A stretch of 64,000 nucleotides of DNA, from the NCBI RefSeq assembly GCF_021654135.1, contig NZ_JAKGSD010000018.1:57271-121270 (forward strand), in the 5' to 3' direction. Each line of letters opens with the position of its first letter. Position 1 is the stretch's first letter. The DNA comes from Amycolatopsis tucumanensis. Lineage in GTDB: Bacteria > Actinomycetota > Actinomycetes > Mycobacteriales > Pseudonocardiaceae. The translations under genes were made by a program, and so were the position numbers. Of this stretch, positions 42,040-50,625 are shown one piece after another. Below the pieces are notes generated by a model. It saw only the letters and a list, made by a program, of their open reading frames with translations. It was not told the origin of the DNA and did not search any database.

Positions 42040-42072
42040 TTTCTATCAGCTTCGCAGCCGAGGAGGAAAGCC

Positions 42073-42264
42073 ATGGAGGTCGCCGTCGACCGGTCGCTGT
42101 GCGAGGCGAACGAGGTGTGCATCGGGTTCGCGCCCGCCGTCTTCGAGCTGGACGACGACGAGGAGTTGCGCATCAGTCACCCGTCGGTGCCCGAATCGGA
42201 AGTAGAACGTGTTTCGCAGGCGATCGCGGCTTGTCCGAAGAATGCGCTGTTCATCGTGGAGTAA
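42073..42264 (+). CDS. fdxD: Small [3Fe-4S]-type ferredoxin (FdxD-like)
   Basis: 63 residues, too short for most gene callers and easily missed. The cysteine pattern is Cys10-x5-Cys16 ... Cys54-Pro (SLCEANEVC and AACPKNA), a C-x2-N-x2-C-xn-C-P arrangement typical of actinobacterial ferredoxins that serve cytochromes P450. Asn13 occupies the position of the fourth ligand, implying a [3Fe-4S] cluster. AGGAGGAA precedes the ATG. M. tuberculosis FdxD (Rv3503c) occupies the same place between fadE26 and hsd4A. No P450 is present in the window, so its partner lies elsewhere. Confidence 0.9.
   Translation: MEVAVDRSLCEANEVCIGFAPAVFELDDDEELRISHPSVPESEVERVSQAIAACPKNALFIVE
42203..42216. promoter_or_regulatory. 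Weak KstR-like half site inside fdxD
   Basis: TAGAAC-GT-GTTTCG fits TnnAACnnGTTnnA except for the last base. It lies within the end of fdxD, about 115 bp before hsd4A. It may be chance. Confidence 0.3.
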
Positions 42265-42293
42265 ACGGCAGAAACTGGGGGGTTGTCCGGGAC

Positions 42294-42307
42294 GAGAACA
42301 GATTCTA
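42294..42307 (+). promoter_or_regulatory. Second, weaker KstR operator before hsd4A
   Basis: GAGAAC-AG-ATTCTA matches the perfect KstR palindrome at 12 of 14 positions and overlaps the candidate -10 (TAGTCT) of hsd4A, so binding would block transcription. Confidence 0.6.
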
Positions 42308-42311
42308 GTCT
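42306..42311 (+). promoter_or_regulatory. Candidate -10 element (TAGTCT) for leaderless hsd4A
   Basis: TAGTCT ends 7 nt before the GTG at 42319 and overlaps the last two bases of the KstR-like site. Confidence 0.5.
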
Positions 42312-42318
42312 GACCGTC

Positions 42319-43209
42319 GTGGAAGGTATGCGGGAACCGCGGGTGGCCATCGTGACCGGCGCCGGGGCGGGACTGGGCCGGGCGGAGGCGCTGGCGCTGG
42401 CCCGTTCGGGCGCCTCGGTCGTCCTCAACGACGTCACGGAGGCCGCGAAGACCGTCGTCGAGGAGATCGAGGCCGAGGGCGGCCGGGCGCTGCTCGTCAC
42501 CGGGGACGTGGGCGAGCGCGCCACCGCCGACGCCCTCGTCGAAGCCGCGCTCGACCACTTCGGCGGGCTGCACGTCGTCGTCAACAACGCCGGGGTGCTG
42601 CGCGACCGGATGCTGTTCTCGATGTCCGACGAGGAGTGGGACACCGTGATCCGGGTGCACCTGCGCGGGCACTTCCTGTTGTCCCGCAACGCGACCGCGC
42701 ACTGGCGCGCCCAGTCGAAGGCCACCGGCGCGCCGGTGTTCGCGCGGATCATCAACACCGCCTCCGAGGCGTTCCTCGTCGGATCCGCCGGGCAGCCCAA
42801 CTACGCGGCCGCCAAGGCCGGCATCGTGGGCCTCACCGTCGCCACCGCCCGGGGCGCCGCGCGGTACGGGGTGCGGGCCAACGCCATCTGCCCCCGCGCG
42901 CGCACCGCCATGACCGCCGCGGTCTTCGGCGACGCGCCGGACGGCGGCGTCGATCCGCTGTCGGTGGACCACGTCGCCCCGTTCGTCGCGTTCCTCGCCT
43001 CGGAGCAGGCCGAACGCATCAACGGCCAGGTGTTCGTCGTGCACGGCGGCATGGTCGCGCTGCTGAAACCACCCGCCGTCGAGCAGCGGTTCGACACCGC
43101 CGGTCCGCTGTGGACGGCCGGCGAGCTCGCGGCCACCGTGGGCGCCCACTTCGACGACCGAGACCCCGACACCATGTTCGCCGCCACCGAGATCCTGGAG
43201 CTCCCATGA
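42319..43209 (+). CDS. hsd4A: Hsd4A-like steroid/acyl-CoA short-chain dehydrogenase
   Basis: 296 residues. SDR Rossmann motif TGAGAGLGRAEALAL, NNAGVLRDRMLFSMSDEEWD, active-site Ser and Tyr-x3-Lys in NTASEA and PNYAAAKAG, and the ANAICPRARTAMTA segment characterise the Hsd4A/peroxisomal multifunctional-enzyme-like branch. M. tuberculosis Rv3502c (hsd4A) is next to fdxD and starts the mce4 locus in the same way. It probably oxidises the beta-hydroxyacyl-CoA of the sterol side chain or a 17-hydroxysteroid. A GTG at 42319 is chosen for its leaderless promoter; ATG 42328 is an alternative. Overlaps the next gene by ATGA. Confidence 0.87.
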   Translation: MEGMREPRVAIVTGAGAGLGRAEALALARSGASVVLNDVTEAAKTVVEEIEAEGGRALLVTGDVGERATADALVEAALDHFGGLHVVVNNAGVLRDRMLFSMSDEEWDTVIRVHLRGHFLLSRNATAHWRAQSKATGAPVFARIINTASEAFLVGSAGQPNYAAAKAGIVGLTVATARGAARYGVRANAICPRARTAMTAAVFGDAPDGGVDPLSVDHVAPFVAFLASEQAERINGQVFVVHGGMVALLKPPAVEQRFDTAGPLWTAGELAATVGAHFDDRDPDTMFAATEILELP

Positions 43210-44720
43210 CACTCACCGTGCAGCCGCACCGCGAATCCGTCGGCCTCAAGACCGGTCAGCTCTACCTCGACGGCCAGTGGGGCCCCGGCACCGGCGGCGA
43301 CTCCTGGACCCACCGGCACCCGGCCACCGGCGAGGAGATCGGCGAGTTCGCCATCGCCACCGAGGCCGACGTCGACGCCGCGGTCGCCTCGGCCCGCGTG
43401 GCGTTCGAGTCGGGCACCTGGTCGAACTCCCGCGCGAGCACACGTGTCGCGGTTCTGCACCGGTACGCGGACCTGCTGCGCGAGCACGCCCAGGAGCTGC
43501 GGTCGTTGCAGGCGCTGGACAACTCGGTGCCGCTGTCGTTCAGCAGCACGATCTACGCCACCTCGGTCGGCGCCGCGGCGGACGTGTTCGACCACCACGC
43601 GGGCTGGGTCGACAAGCTCGGCGGCGAGACCCTGACGCCGTACCAGGGCGGCGACCACCTGGCGATGACCTTCCGCGAGCCGATCGGCGTGGTCGCGGCG
43701 ATCCTGCCGTGGAACGCGCCGTTCCTGCTGTTCGCGCAGAAGGTCGCCCCGGCGCTCGCGGCCGGGTGCACCATCGTGCTCAAACCTTCGGAGTACTGCA
43801 CGTTCACCGTGCTGCGCATGGTCGAGCTGCTCGTCGAAGCCGGGCTGCCGGCCGGCACGCTCAACGTCGTCACCGGCCCCGGCGACCCGGTCGGCGAAGC
43901 GCTGATCACCCACCCCGGGGTGGACAAGGTCAGCTTCACCGGCAGCCGCGCGGTGGGCAAGCACATCGTCGAGGCGTCCGCGGGCACGCTCAAGCGGGTC
44001 TCGCTCGAACTCGGCGGCAAGAGCCCGGCGCTGGTGTTCGCCGACGCGCCCAACGTCGCGCTGGCCGCCGCGACCGTCGTCGGCGCGGTCACGATGGGCC
44101 TGTCCGGCCAGGCGTGCGTCGCCAACACCCGGGCACTGGTGCACCGCGACGTCTACGACGAGTTCCTCGGCGCCGCGCAGGGCATGGCGCAGGCGATGAC
44201 CTACGGCGACCCGTTCGACCCAGGGGTCATGGCGAGCCCGCTGATCAACGCCAAGCAGCTGGAACGGGTGCTCGGCTACATCGAGAAGGGCAAGGCCGAG
44301 GGCGCCCGGCTGGTCACCGGCGGCGAGCGGCTCGGCGGCGATCTGGCGAACGGCAACTTCGTCGGTCCGACCATCTTCGCCGACGTCGACAACCACGCCA
44401 CGATCGCGCAGGAGGAGATCTTCGGCCCGGTGCTCGCGGTCGTCCCGTTCACCGACGAGGAGGAGGCCGTGCGCCTGGCCAACGACACCGAGTACGGCCT
44501 TGGCGCGGGCCTGTTCACCGCCGACGTCCAGCGCGCCTTCCGCGTGTCGCGCAAGCTGCGGGCCGGCACGATCGGCATCAACGGCTTCCAGATCGAGCCG
44601 CACCTGCCCTTCGGCGGCTTCAAGCAGTCCGGGCTCGGCCGCGAGGGCGGCAAGTCCTCCATCGAGGCCTACACCGAGCTCAAGTCGGTGTACCTGCCGC
44701 TGACCGACGAGATGATGTGA
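43206..44720 (+). CDS. Aldehyde dehydrogenase in the sterol locus
   Basis: 504 residues. NAD(P)-dependent aldehyde dehydrogenase with the general-base Glu in LELGGKSPAL (about residue 268), the catalytic Cys in LSGQACVANT (about residue 302), and the C-terminal PFGGFKQSGLGRE motif. No equivalent lies between hsd4A and yrbE4A in the M. tuberculosis mce4 locus. It may oxidise a sterol side-chain aldehyde (C26 or C22-C24) to the acid before FadD activation, or an aldol-cleavage product such as a short aldehyde. Overlaps hsd4A (ATGA) and the next SDR (TGATG). Confidence 0.9.
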   Translation: MTLTVQPHRESVGLKTGQLYLDGQWGPGTGGDSWTHRHPATGEEIGEFAIATEADVDAAVASARVAFESGTWSNSRASTRVAVLHRYADLLREHAQELRSLQALDNSVPLSFSSTIYATSVGAAADVFDHHAGWVDKLGGETLTPYQGGDHLAMTFREPIGVVAAILPWNAPFLLFAQKVAPALAAGCTIVLKPSEYCTFTVLRMVELLVEAGLPAGTLNVVTGPGDPVGEALITHPGVDKVSFTGSRAVGKHIVEASAGTLKRVSLELGGKSPALVFADAPNVALAAATVVGAVTMGLSGQACVANTRALVHRDVYDEFLGAAQGMAQAMTYGDPFDPGVMASPLINAKQLERVLGYIEKGKAEGARLVTGGERLGGDLANGNFVGPTIFADVDNHATIAQEEIFGPVLAVVPFTDEEEAVRLANDTEYGLGAGLFTADVQRAFRVSRKLRAGTIGINGFQIEPHLPFGGFKQSGLGREGGKSSIEAYTELKSVYLPLTDEMM

Positions 44721-45481
44721 TGGGACGCCTCGACGGGAAGACCGCGCTGATCACCGGCGCGGCCAGGGGACAGGGCGCGGCCGCGGCACGGCGGTTCACC
44801 GCGGAGGGCGCGAAGGTGATGGTCGCCGACGTCGCCGACGACGACGGCAAGGCGCTCGCCGAGGAGATCGGCGCCGTCTACCAGCACCTCGACGTGTCGC
44901 GCGAGGACGACTGGGCCGCCGCGGTGCGGCGCGCCGAGGACGAGTTCGGCGGCCTCACCGTGCTGGTGAACAACGCGGGAATCCTGCACTTCTCGGAGCT
45001 GGCGCACACGTCACTGGCCGATTACGAACGCGTCATCGGCATCAACCAGATCGGGGCGTTTCTCGGCATGCGCTCGGTCGTTGAACCGATGACGCGGGCC
45101 GGTGGCGGCTCGATCATCAACGTGTCCTCTGTGGAGGGTCTGGCCGGCATGCCGTTCCTCGTCGCCTACACCGCGAGCAAGTTCGCGATCCGGGGGATGA
45201 CGAAGGTGGCCGCACTGGAGCTGGGGCGCAAGGGGATCCGGGTCAATTCGGTCCATCCCGGCATGATCGACACGAAGATGGTCGCCGACGCCGCGGGCGG
45301 GGCGGAGATCGACATGGCCTGGGTCGGCAAGAAGGTCGCGCTGGGACGCGTCGGCAAGCCCGAGGAGATCGCGCAGCTCGCGGTGTTCCTGGCCAGTGAC
45401 GAGAGTTCCTACTGCACGGGCGGGGAGTTCGTCGCCGACGGCGGCGCGACCGCGACGCACGCGCTGAACCTGCAGGGGTGA
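44720..45481 (+). CDS. 3-alpha/20-beta-hydroxysteroid dehydrogenase-like SDR (FabG3-like)
   Basis: 253 residues. Classical SDR: TGAARGQGAAAARR (NAD-binding), ADVAD after beta-2 (an Asp favouring NAD(H)), NNAGIL, SSVEGLAGM with active Ser, YTASKFA with Tyr-x3-Lys, and HPGMIDTKM. The SSVEGLAGMPF and DESSYCTGGEFVADGG segments closely resemble the FabG3/Rv2002 and Streptomyces 3-alpha,20-beta-HSD family. A role in oxidising or reducing a steroid hydroxyl fits its place in the sterol operon but is not proven. Its ATG overlaps the upstream stop by one base. Confidence 0.85.
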   Translation: MGRLDGKTALITGAARGQGAAAARRFTAEGAKVMVADVADDDGKALAEEIGAVYQHLDVSREDDWAAAVRRAEDEFGGLTVLVNNAGILHFSELAHTSLADYERVIGINQIGAFLGMRSVVEPMTRAGGGSIINVSSVEGLAGMPFLVAYTASKFAIRGMTKVAALELGRKGIRVNSVHPGMIDTKMVADAAGGAEIDMAWVGKKVALGRVGKPEEIAQLAVFLASDESSYCTGGEFVADGGATATHALNLQG

Positions 45482-45508
45482 TCGACTTCACGGGAATACG
45501 AAGTAAAC

Positions 45509-45527
45509 ACCGCTAACGCAAAGCGGT
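45509..45527 (+). other. Small hairpin before yrbE4A
   Basis: ACCGCT and AGCGGT pair over 6 bp with a 7-nt loop in the 99-bp gap after the SDR, the only real break in the operon. It could be a weak terminator/attenuator. No KstR-type site was found in this gap. Confidence 0.35.
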
Positions 45528-45580
45528 TTCCCGCAAGGGAGTAAGACTCAGAGCAACGAGGCTGGGGTCGCGGAGGTGTG

Positions 45581-46375
45581 ATGGGGTCACGCACGGGAAC
45601 GCTCACGGTACCGGGCACCGCCGCGCTCGCCCAGGTCGGCCGCCTGTCCACACTGGCCTGGGAAGTGCTGCGGGCGATCCCGCGCAGGCCCTTCCAGTTC
45701 CGCGAGTGGATCCTGCAGTGCTGGTTCTTCGCGAGCGTGACGATCCTGCCCACCGCGCTCGTCGCCGTCCCGTTCGGCGCGGTCATCGCGCTGCAGCTCG
45801 GTTCGCTGACGCAGCAGATCGGCGCGCAGTCGTTCACCGGCGCGGCCAGCGCGCTGGCCATCGTGCAGCAGGCCGCCCCGCTGATCACCGCCCTGCTCGT
45901 CGCGGGCGCCGGCGGAAGCGCCGTCTGCGCTGACATCGGCGCGCGCAAGATCCGCGAAGAGATCGACGCGATGGAGGTGCTCGGGGTCAACCCGATCCAG
46001 CGCCTCATCGTGCCGCGCGTGCTCGCCGCGATGGTCGTGTCCGTGCTGCTCAACGGCCTGGTCAGCGTGGTCGGCGTGCTCGGCGGCTACTTCTTCAACG
46101 TCGTCATGCAGGGCGGCACCCCGGGCGCGTACCTGGCCAGCTTCAACGCGCTGGCGCAGCTGCCGGACCTCTACGTCAGCGAGATCAAGGCCGTGCTGTA
46201 CGGGTTCGTCGCCGGAGTGGTGGCCGCCTACCGCGGGCTCAACCCGGCCGGCGGGCCGAAGGGCGTCGGCGACGCGGTGAACCAGGCCGTGGTCATCACC
46301 TTCCTGCTGCTGTTCCTCATCAACGTCGTGCTGACCGCCATCTACCTGCGGATCATTCCGCCGAAAGCGCTGTGA
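45581..46375 (+). CDS. yrbE4A: Mce4 ABC-transporter permease YrbE4A
   Basis: 264 residues. MlaE/YrbE-family integral membrane permease with about five to six helices. Conserved features include ADIGARKIREEIDAMEVLGVNPIQRLIVPR (the EExDAMxxxG cytoplasmic motif), quoted in part, and a glycine-rich AGAGGSAVCAD segment. YrbE4A and YrbE4B are the permease subunits of the Mce4 sterol importer, powered by the MceG ATPase encoded elsewhere. GGAGG is 4 nt before the ATG. Coupled to yrbE4B by TGATG. Confidence 0.94.
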   Translation: MGSRTGTLTVPGTAALAQVGRLSTLAWEVLRAIPRRPFQFREWILQCWFFASVTILPTALVAVPFGAVIALQLGSLTQQIGAQSFTGAASALAIVQQAAPLITALLVAGAGGSAVCADIGARKIREEIDAMEVLGVNPIQRLIVPRVLAAMVVSVLLNGLVSVVGVLGGYFFNVVMQGGTPGAYLASFNALAQLPDLYVSEIKAVLYGFVAGVVAAYRGLNPAGGPKGVGDAVNQAVVITFLLLFLINVVLTAIYLRIIPPKAL

Positions 46376-47238
46376 TGACCGCCGATACGCTGGAGAGACA
46401 GCCCGGGGTGTCCGACCGGACACTCGAGATGATCGCGCGCCCCGGCGCCGTGCTGGAGGGACTGGGCAGCCAGCTCTCCTTCTACGTCCGCGCGCTCGCC
46501 TGGGCGCCGCGCACGCTTCGCCGCTACAGCAGGGAAACGCTGCGGCTGCTGACCGAGGTCTGCTTCGGCACCGGCGGTCTGGCGGTGATCGGCGGGACAC
46601 TCGGCGTGATGATCGGCATGACCCTGTTCACCGGTCTCATCGTCGGCCTGCAGGGGTACGCCGCGCTCAACCAGCTCGGCACCGCCGCGCTCACCGGGTT
46701 CATCTCGGCCTACTTCAACACCCGTGAGGTCGCGCCGCTGGCCGCCGGGCTCGCGTTGTCGGCGACCGTCGGCTGCGGGTTCACCGCTCAGCTCGGCGCC
46801 ATGCGGATCTCGGAGGAGATCGACGCGCTCGAGGTGATGGCGGTGCCCAGCCTGCCGTATCTGGTCACCACACGCGTGCTGGCCGGGCTGGGCGCGGTGA
46901 TCCCGCTGTACGCGGTCGGGCTGTTGTCGTCCTACCTGGCCTCGCGCCAAGTCACCGTGTGGCTCTACGGCCAGTCGGCGGGCACTTACGACCACTACTT
47001 CGGGCTGTTCCTGCCGCCCGAGGACGTGCTGTGGTCGTTCGGCAAGGTGATCGTGTTCAGCGTGCTGGTGATCCTGTCGCACTGCTACTACGGCTACACC
47101 GCCAGCGGCGGGCCTGCCGGCGTCGGCGTCGCGGTCGGCCGCGCGGTGCGGACGTCGATCGTGCTGATCTCGGTACTGGACTTCTTCCTCAGCCTCGCGG
47201 TCTGGGGCGCGACCACGACGGTGAGGATCGCGGGATGA
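46375..47238 (+). CDS. yrbE4B: Mce4 ABC-transporter permease YrbE4B
   Basis: 287 residues. Second MlaE-type permease: GFTAQLGAMRISEEIDALEVMAVPSLPYLV carries the family's EExDAL motif, with hydrophobic helices at about residues 60-90, 150-180, 195-220 and 240-285. The start overlaps the yrbE4A stop by one base, and the stop overlaps mce4A (ATGA), keeping permeases and Mce proteins in one transcript. Confidence 0.94.
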   Translation: MTADTLERQPGVSDRTLEMIARPGAVLEGLGSQLSFYVRALAWAPRTLRRYSRETLRLLTEVCFGTGGLAVIGGTLGVMIGMTLFTGLIVGLQGYAALNQLGTAALTGFISAYFNTREVAPLAAGLALSATVGCGFTAQLGAMRISEEIDALEVMAVPSLPYLVTTRVLAGLGAVIPLYAVGLLSSYLASRQVTVWLYGQSAGTYDHYFGLFLPPEDVLWSFGKVIVFSVLVILSHCYYGYTASGGPAGVGVAVGRAVRTSIVLISVLDFFLSLAVWGATTTVRIAG

Positions 47239-48557
47239 GACGGGCGGTGCTGCTGCGGCGGCTCTGGCACCAGGTGCTCGGCCTGGTGTTCCTCGTCGTG
47301 TGCGGGCTGTTCTTCGTCACCACGGTCGCCGCCTACAACAAGGAGTTCACCCCGGTCGCGATGGTGCGGCTGGAGACCGACCACGTCGGCAACCAGCTGC
47401 GCAAGGGCTCCGACGTCAAGATCCGCGGCGTCGTGGTCGGCGAGGTGCGCTCGATCCAGGCGATGGGCGACCACGCCGCGCTGGAACTCGCGCTGGACCC
47501 GGATCAGCTGAGCCTGATCCCGGACAACGTCTCCGCGCGCCTGCTGCCCAAGACCCTGTTCGGCGAACGCTACGTGGCCCTGCAGATCCCGCCGGATCCG
47601 TCCGCCCGGCACATCGCGGCCGGCGACGTCATCCCGCAGGACCGGTCCAGCTCGGCGATCGAGCTGGAGCAGGTGCTGAACAACGTCATGCCGCTGCTGC
47701 AGGCCGTCCAGCCGCAGAAGCTCGCCAGCACGCTCAACGCGGTCTCCACCGCGCTCGACGGCCGCGGCGAGCAGCTCGGCGCCACGCTGGTGAACCTGTC
47801 CGAGTACCTGGCCGGGCTGAACCCGTCGCTGCCCGACATCAAGGCCGACATCACCGGGCTGGCGAACGTCGCGGACACCTACGACCAGGCCGCGCCGGAC
47901 TTCCTGCAGGCGCTGGCCGACCTGACCACCACCACGAAGACCCTGGTGGACAAGCAGCAGGCGCTGACCCAGGTCTGGGCGTCGGTGACGAACGCGAGCG
48001 ACAACCTGGACAGCTTCCTGCGCGTCAACCAGGCCAACCTGATCAACCTCACGGTCACCTCGCAGTCCACTTTGGAGGTTCTCGCGAAGTACGCGCCGGA
48101 GTACCCGTGCCTGCTGCAGCAGCTCGCCGAAGCCGTGCCGCGCGCGTACGAGGCCTTCGGCGCCGGCACCGACAAGATGAACCACGTGACGATCCGGTTC
48201 GTCGCCGACCGCACCAAGTACGAGCCGGGCAAGGACGAACCGGAGTACCTCGACAAGCGCGGGCCGCGCTGCTACCCGATGGTGCTGCCGCCCGGTCGCT
48301 GGCCGCAGTACCCACCGGGCGGGCCGATCCAGGACGGCTCCACGCACCCGCCCGCCGGGCCCGGCGCGAGCGTTCCGCTGCCCAGCAACGGGATCATCGA
48401 CGGCGGGTCGTCCACCACCGGATCGGTCGCGAACTCGCCCGCCGAACAGGACCTCGTCGCGGCGCTGCTGTCCCCGGCCGCGCCGCAGGACGTGCCGGGG
48501 TGGGGAACCCTGCTCGCCGGCCCGCTCTACCGCGGGGTGGAGGTGGAGGTCCGGTGA
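47235..48557 (+). CDS. mce4A: Mce family protein Mce4A
   Basis: 440 residues. One N-terminal membrane anchor (residues ~12-36) is followed by the MlaD/Mce domain (~40-120: VRLETDHVGNQL, GSDVKIRGVVVGEVRSI, LLPKTLFGERYVAL). A long helical segment (~150-330) probably assembles with Mce4B-F into a hollow lipid-conducting tube across the envelope. The C-terminus is Pro/Gly-rich. First of the six-gene mce set in the canonical A-to-F order. Confidence 0.94.
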   Translation: MRRAVLLRRLWHQVLGLVFLVVCGLFFVTTVAAYNKEFTPVAMVRLETDHVGNQLRKGSDVKIRGVVVGEVRSIQAMGDHAALELALDPDQLSLIPDNVSARLLPKTLFGERYVALQIPPDPSARHIAAGDVIPQDRSSSAIELEQVLNNVMPLLQAVQPQKLASTLNAVSTALDGRGEQLGATLVNLSEYLAGLNPSLPDIKADITGLANVADTYDQAAPDFLQALADLTTTTKTLVDKQQALTQVWASVTNASDNLDSFLRVNQANLINLTVTSQSTLEVLAKYAPEYPCLLQQLAEAVPRAYEAFGAGTDKMNHVTIRFVADRTKYEPGKDEPEYLDKRGPRCYPMVLPPGRWPQYPPGGPIQDGSTHPPAGPGASVPLPSNGIIDGGSSTTGSVANSPAEQDLVAALLSPAAPQDVPGWGTLLAGPLYRGVEVEVR

Positions 48558-49597
48558 ACCGGTTCGTCCCGTCGCTGATCAAGATCCTGATCTTCGCCGC
48601 CGTCACGGTGCTGCTGACCGGGATCCTCGGCTCGACGATCGCCAACACCAACTTCGGCGTCACCTCCACCTACACCGCGCGCTTCACCGACGCCTCCGGC
48701 CTGCACGAGGGCGACGACGTGCGGATCGTCGGGGTGAAGGTCGGGCAGGTGGACGAGATCACCGTCGAGCAGGACGGCGACACCAGCTACGCCGACGTGC
48801 ACTTCACCGTCCAGTCGGCCTACCGCCTGCCGGGCTCGGTCACCGCGACCGTCAAGTACCGCAACCTCGTCGGGCAGCGGTACCTGTCGCTGGGCACCAA
48901 CGTGCCCGGGGACGACCAGCTGGCGGCGGGCGGCATGATCCCGCCGGAACGCACGCAACCGGCGCTGAACCTCACCGTGCTGTTCAACGGGTTCAAGCCG
49001 TTGTTCGCGGCCCTGGACCCGCAGCAGGTCAACCAGCTCTCCTACGAGATCATCCAGGTCTTCCAGGGCGAGGGCGGCACGATCGAGAGCCTGCTGTCGC
49101 ACACCGCGTCGCTCACCCAGACCATCGCCGACCGCGACGAGGTGATCGGCCAGGTCATCGGCAACCTCAACACCGTGTTGACCACGGTGAACGACCGCGG
49201 CCCGCAGCTGTCGAACCTGATCGACCAGACCCAGCAGCTGGTGTCCGGATTGGCCGCCCAGCGCGGCCCGATCGGCGACGCGGTGTCCGCGCTGGGCGAG
49301 CTGACCGACGCCACCGCCGGGCTGCTCGCCGACGCGCGGCCGCCGGTCCAGCAGGACATCGCCGCGCTCGGGACGCTGTCCGGCACGCTCGCCGACTCCG
49401 GGCAGCTGATCGACGAACTGCTGAAGAAGCTGCCCGGCAACCTGGAGAAGTTCACCCGGACCCTGAGCTACGGCAGCTGGTACAACTACTACCTCTGCGG
49501 TCTGACCGGGACCATCGGCGTGACGTCGCTCAACATCACGCTGCCGCTGCTCCCGCTGCCTGCGACCGAGCTCCCGGAGAGGTGCAAGCCGTCATGA
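48554..49597 (+). CDS. mce4B: Mce family protein Mce4B
   Basis: 347 residues. N-terminal membrane helix (residues ~6-28), Mce domain (~38-118 with DDVRIVGVKVGQVDEI and KYRNLVGQRYLSLG), then long helices rich in Leu, Gln and Asp that form the needle-like barrel. The GTG start overlaps the mce4A stop (GTGA). A C-terminal hydrophobic cysteine-containing tail (YYLCGLTG) is seen in Mce B-type proteins. Confidence 0.93.
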   Translation: MNRFVPSLIKILIFAAVTVLLTGILGSTIANTNFGVTSTYTARFTDASGLHEGDDVRIVGVKVGQVDEITVEQDGDTSYADVHFTVQSAYRLPGSVTATVKYRNLVGQRYLSLGTNVPGDDQLAAGGMIPPERTQPALNLTVLFNGFKPLFAALDPQQVNQLSYEIIQVFQGEGGTIESLLSHTASLTQTIADRDEVIGQVIGNLNTVLTTVNDRGPQLSNLIDQTQQLVSGLAAQRGPIGDAVSALGELTDATAGLLADARPPVQQDIAALGTLSGTLADSGQLIDELLKKLPGNLEKFTRTLSYGSWYNYYLCGLTGTIGVTSLNITLPLLPLPATELPERCKPS

Positions 49598-50625
49598 AGG
49601 CGCTCAAGGACCGCAACCAGGCCGCCGTCGGCGCGGTGACGCTCGTGCTCGTCGTGCTGGTGACCCTGGTGTCCTACTTCTCCGACGAGCTGCCGCTGCT
49701 CGGCACCGGGACCACCTACCAGGCCTACTTCGCCGAGTCCGCGGGCCTCGCGGCGGACAACGAGGTGCAGGTGGCCGGGGTGAAGGTCGGCCAGGTCACC
49801 GACGTGTCGCTGGCCGGCAGGAAGGTGCTCGTCAAGTTCAAGGTGGAGAACACCCGTGTCGGCGACGAGTCGACGGCCTCCATCGAGATCAAGACGCTGC
49901 TGGGGGAGAAGTACCTCGCGCTCAAACCCAAGGGCGGGGGCGCGCAGGACCCGGACGAGCCGATCCCGGTCGAGCGCACCACCACCCCGTTCCAGCTGCA
50001 GGACGCCTTCCAGCAGCTGAGCACGACGGTCGGCCAGATCGACACGAACCAGCTCGCGCAGAGCTTCGACGCGGTCGCCGACGCGCTCAAGGACACCCCG
50101 CAACCGTTGCGGGACACGCTGTCCGGCCTGTCCGCGTTGTCGCGCACGGTGTCCTCGCGCGACCAGGAGCTGGCGAACCTGCTGGCGAACACCAGCCAGG
50201 TGTCGCGGACGCTCGCCGACCGCAACGCCCAGCTCACCGCGATCATCAACGACGGCAACCTGCTGCTCGGCGAGCTGCAGCGGCGCCGGGACGCGATCAA
50301 GGCGCTGCTCACCGGCACCCAGCAGCTCGCGGCCCAGCTGTCCGGACTGGTCGCCGACAACCGCGCGCAGCTGCGGCCGACGCTGGAACGGCTCGGCGAG
50401 GTCACCACCATCCTGCAGAACAACCAGGACAACCTGAACCGCAGCCTCGAGTTGCTCGCGCCGTTCACCCGCGTCGGCGCGAACGCGACCGGCAACGGCC
50501 GCTGGTTCGAGGGCTACATCTGCGGGCTGCTGCCGCCGGTGATCAAGGCGGGCGGGCTGTCCATCAACCCCGAGGGCTGCACGCCGCCGATCTCCGCGCC
50601 GGACCAGGGATTGGGGGGCGGATGA
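49594..50625 (+). CDS. mce4C: Mce family protein Mce4C
   Basis: 343 residues from MKALKDRNQAAVG, chosen because its ATG overlaps the mce4B stop (ATGA) and GGAGAGG lies upstream; a GTG four codons earlier is possible. Membrane helix at ~12-30, Mce domain ~40-120 (VQVAGVKVGQVTDV; TLLGEKYLALKP), helical needle domain ~130-290, C-terminal FEGYICGLLPP motif. Confidence 0.93.
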   Translation: MKALKDRNQAAVGAVTLVLVVLVTLVSYFSDELPLLGTGTTYQAYFAESAGLAADNEVQVAGVKVGQVTDVSLAGRKVLVKFKVENTRVGDESTASIEIKTLLGEKYLALKPKGGGAQDPDEPIPVERTTTPFQLQDAFQQLSTTVGQIDTNQLAQSFDAVADALKDTPQPLRDTLSGLSALSRTVSSRDQELANLLANTSQVSRTLADRNAQLTAIINDGNLLLGELQRRRDAIKALLTGTQQLAAQLSGLVADNRAQLRPTLERLGEVTTILQNNQDNLNRSLELLAPFTRVGANATGNGRWFEGYICGLLPPVIKAGGLSINPEGCTPPISAPDQGLGGG

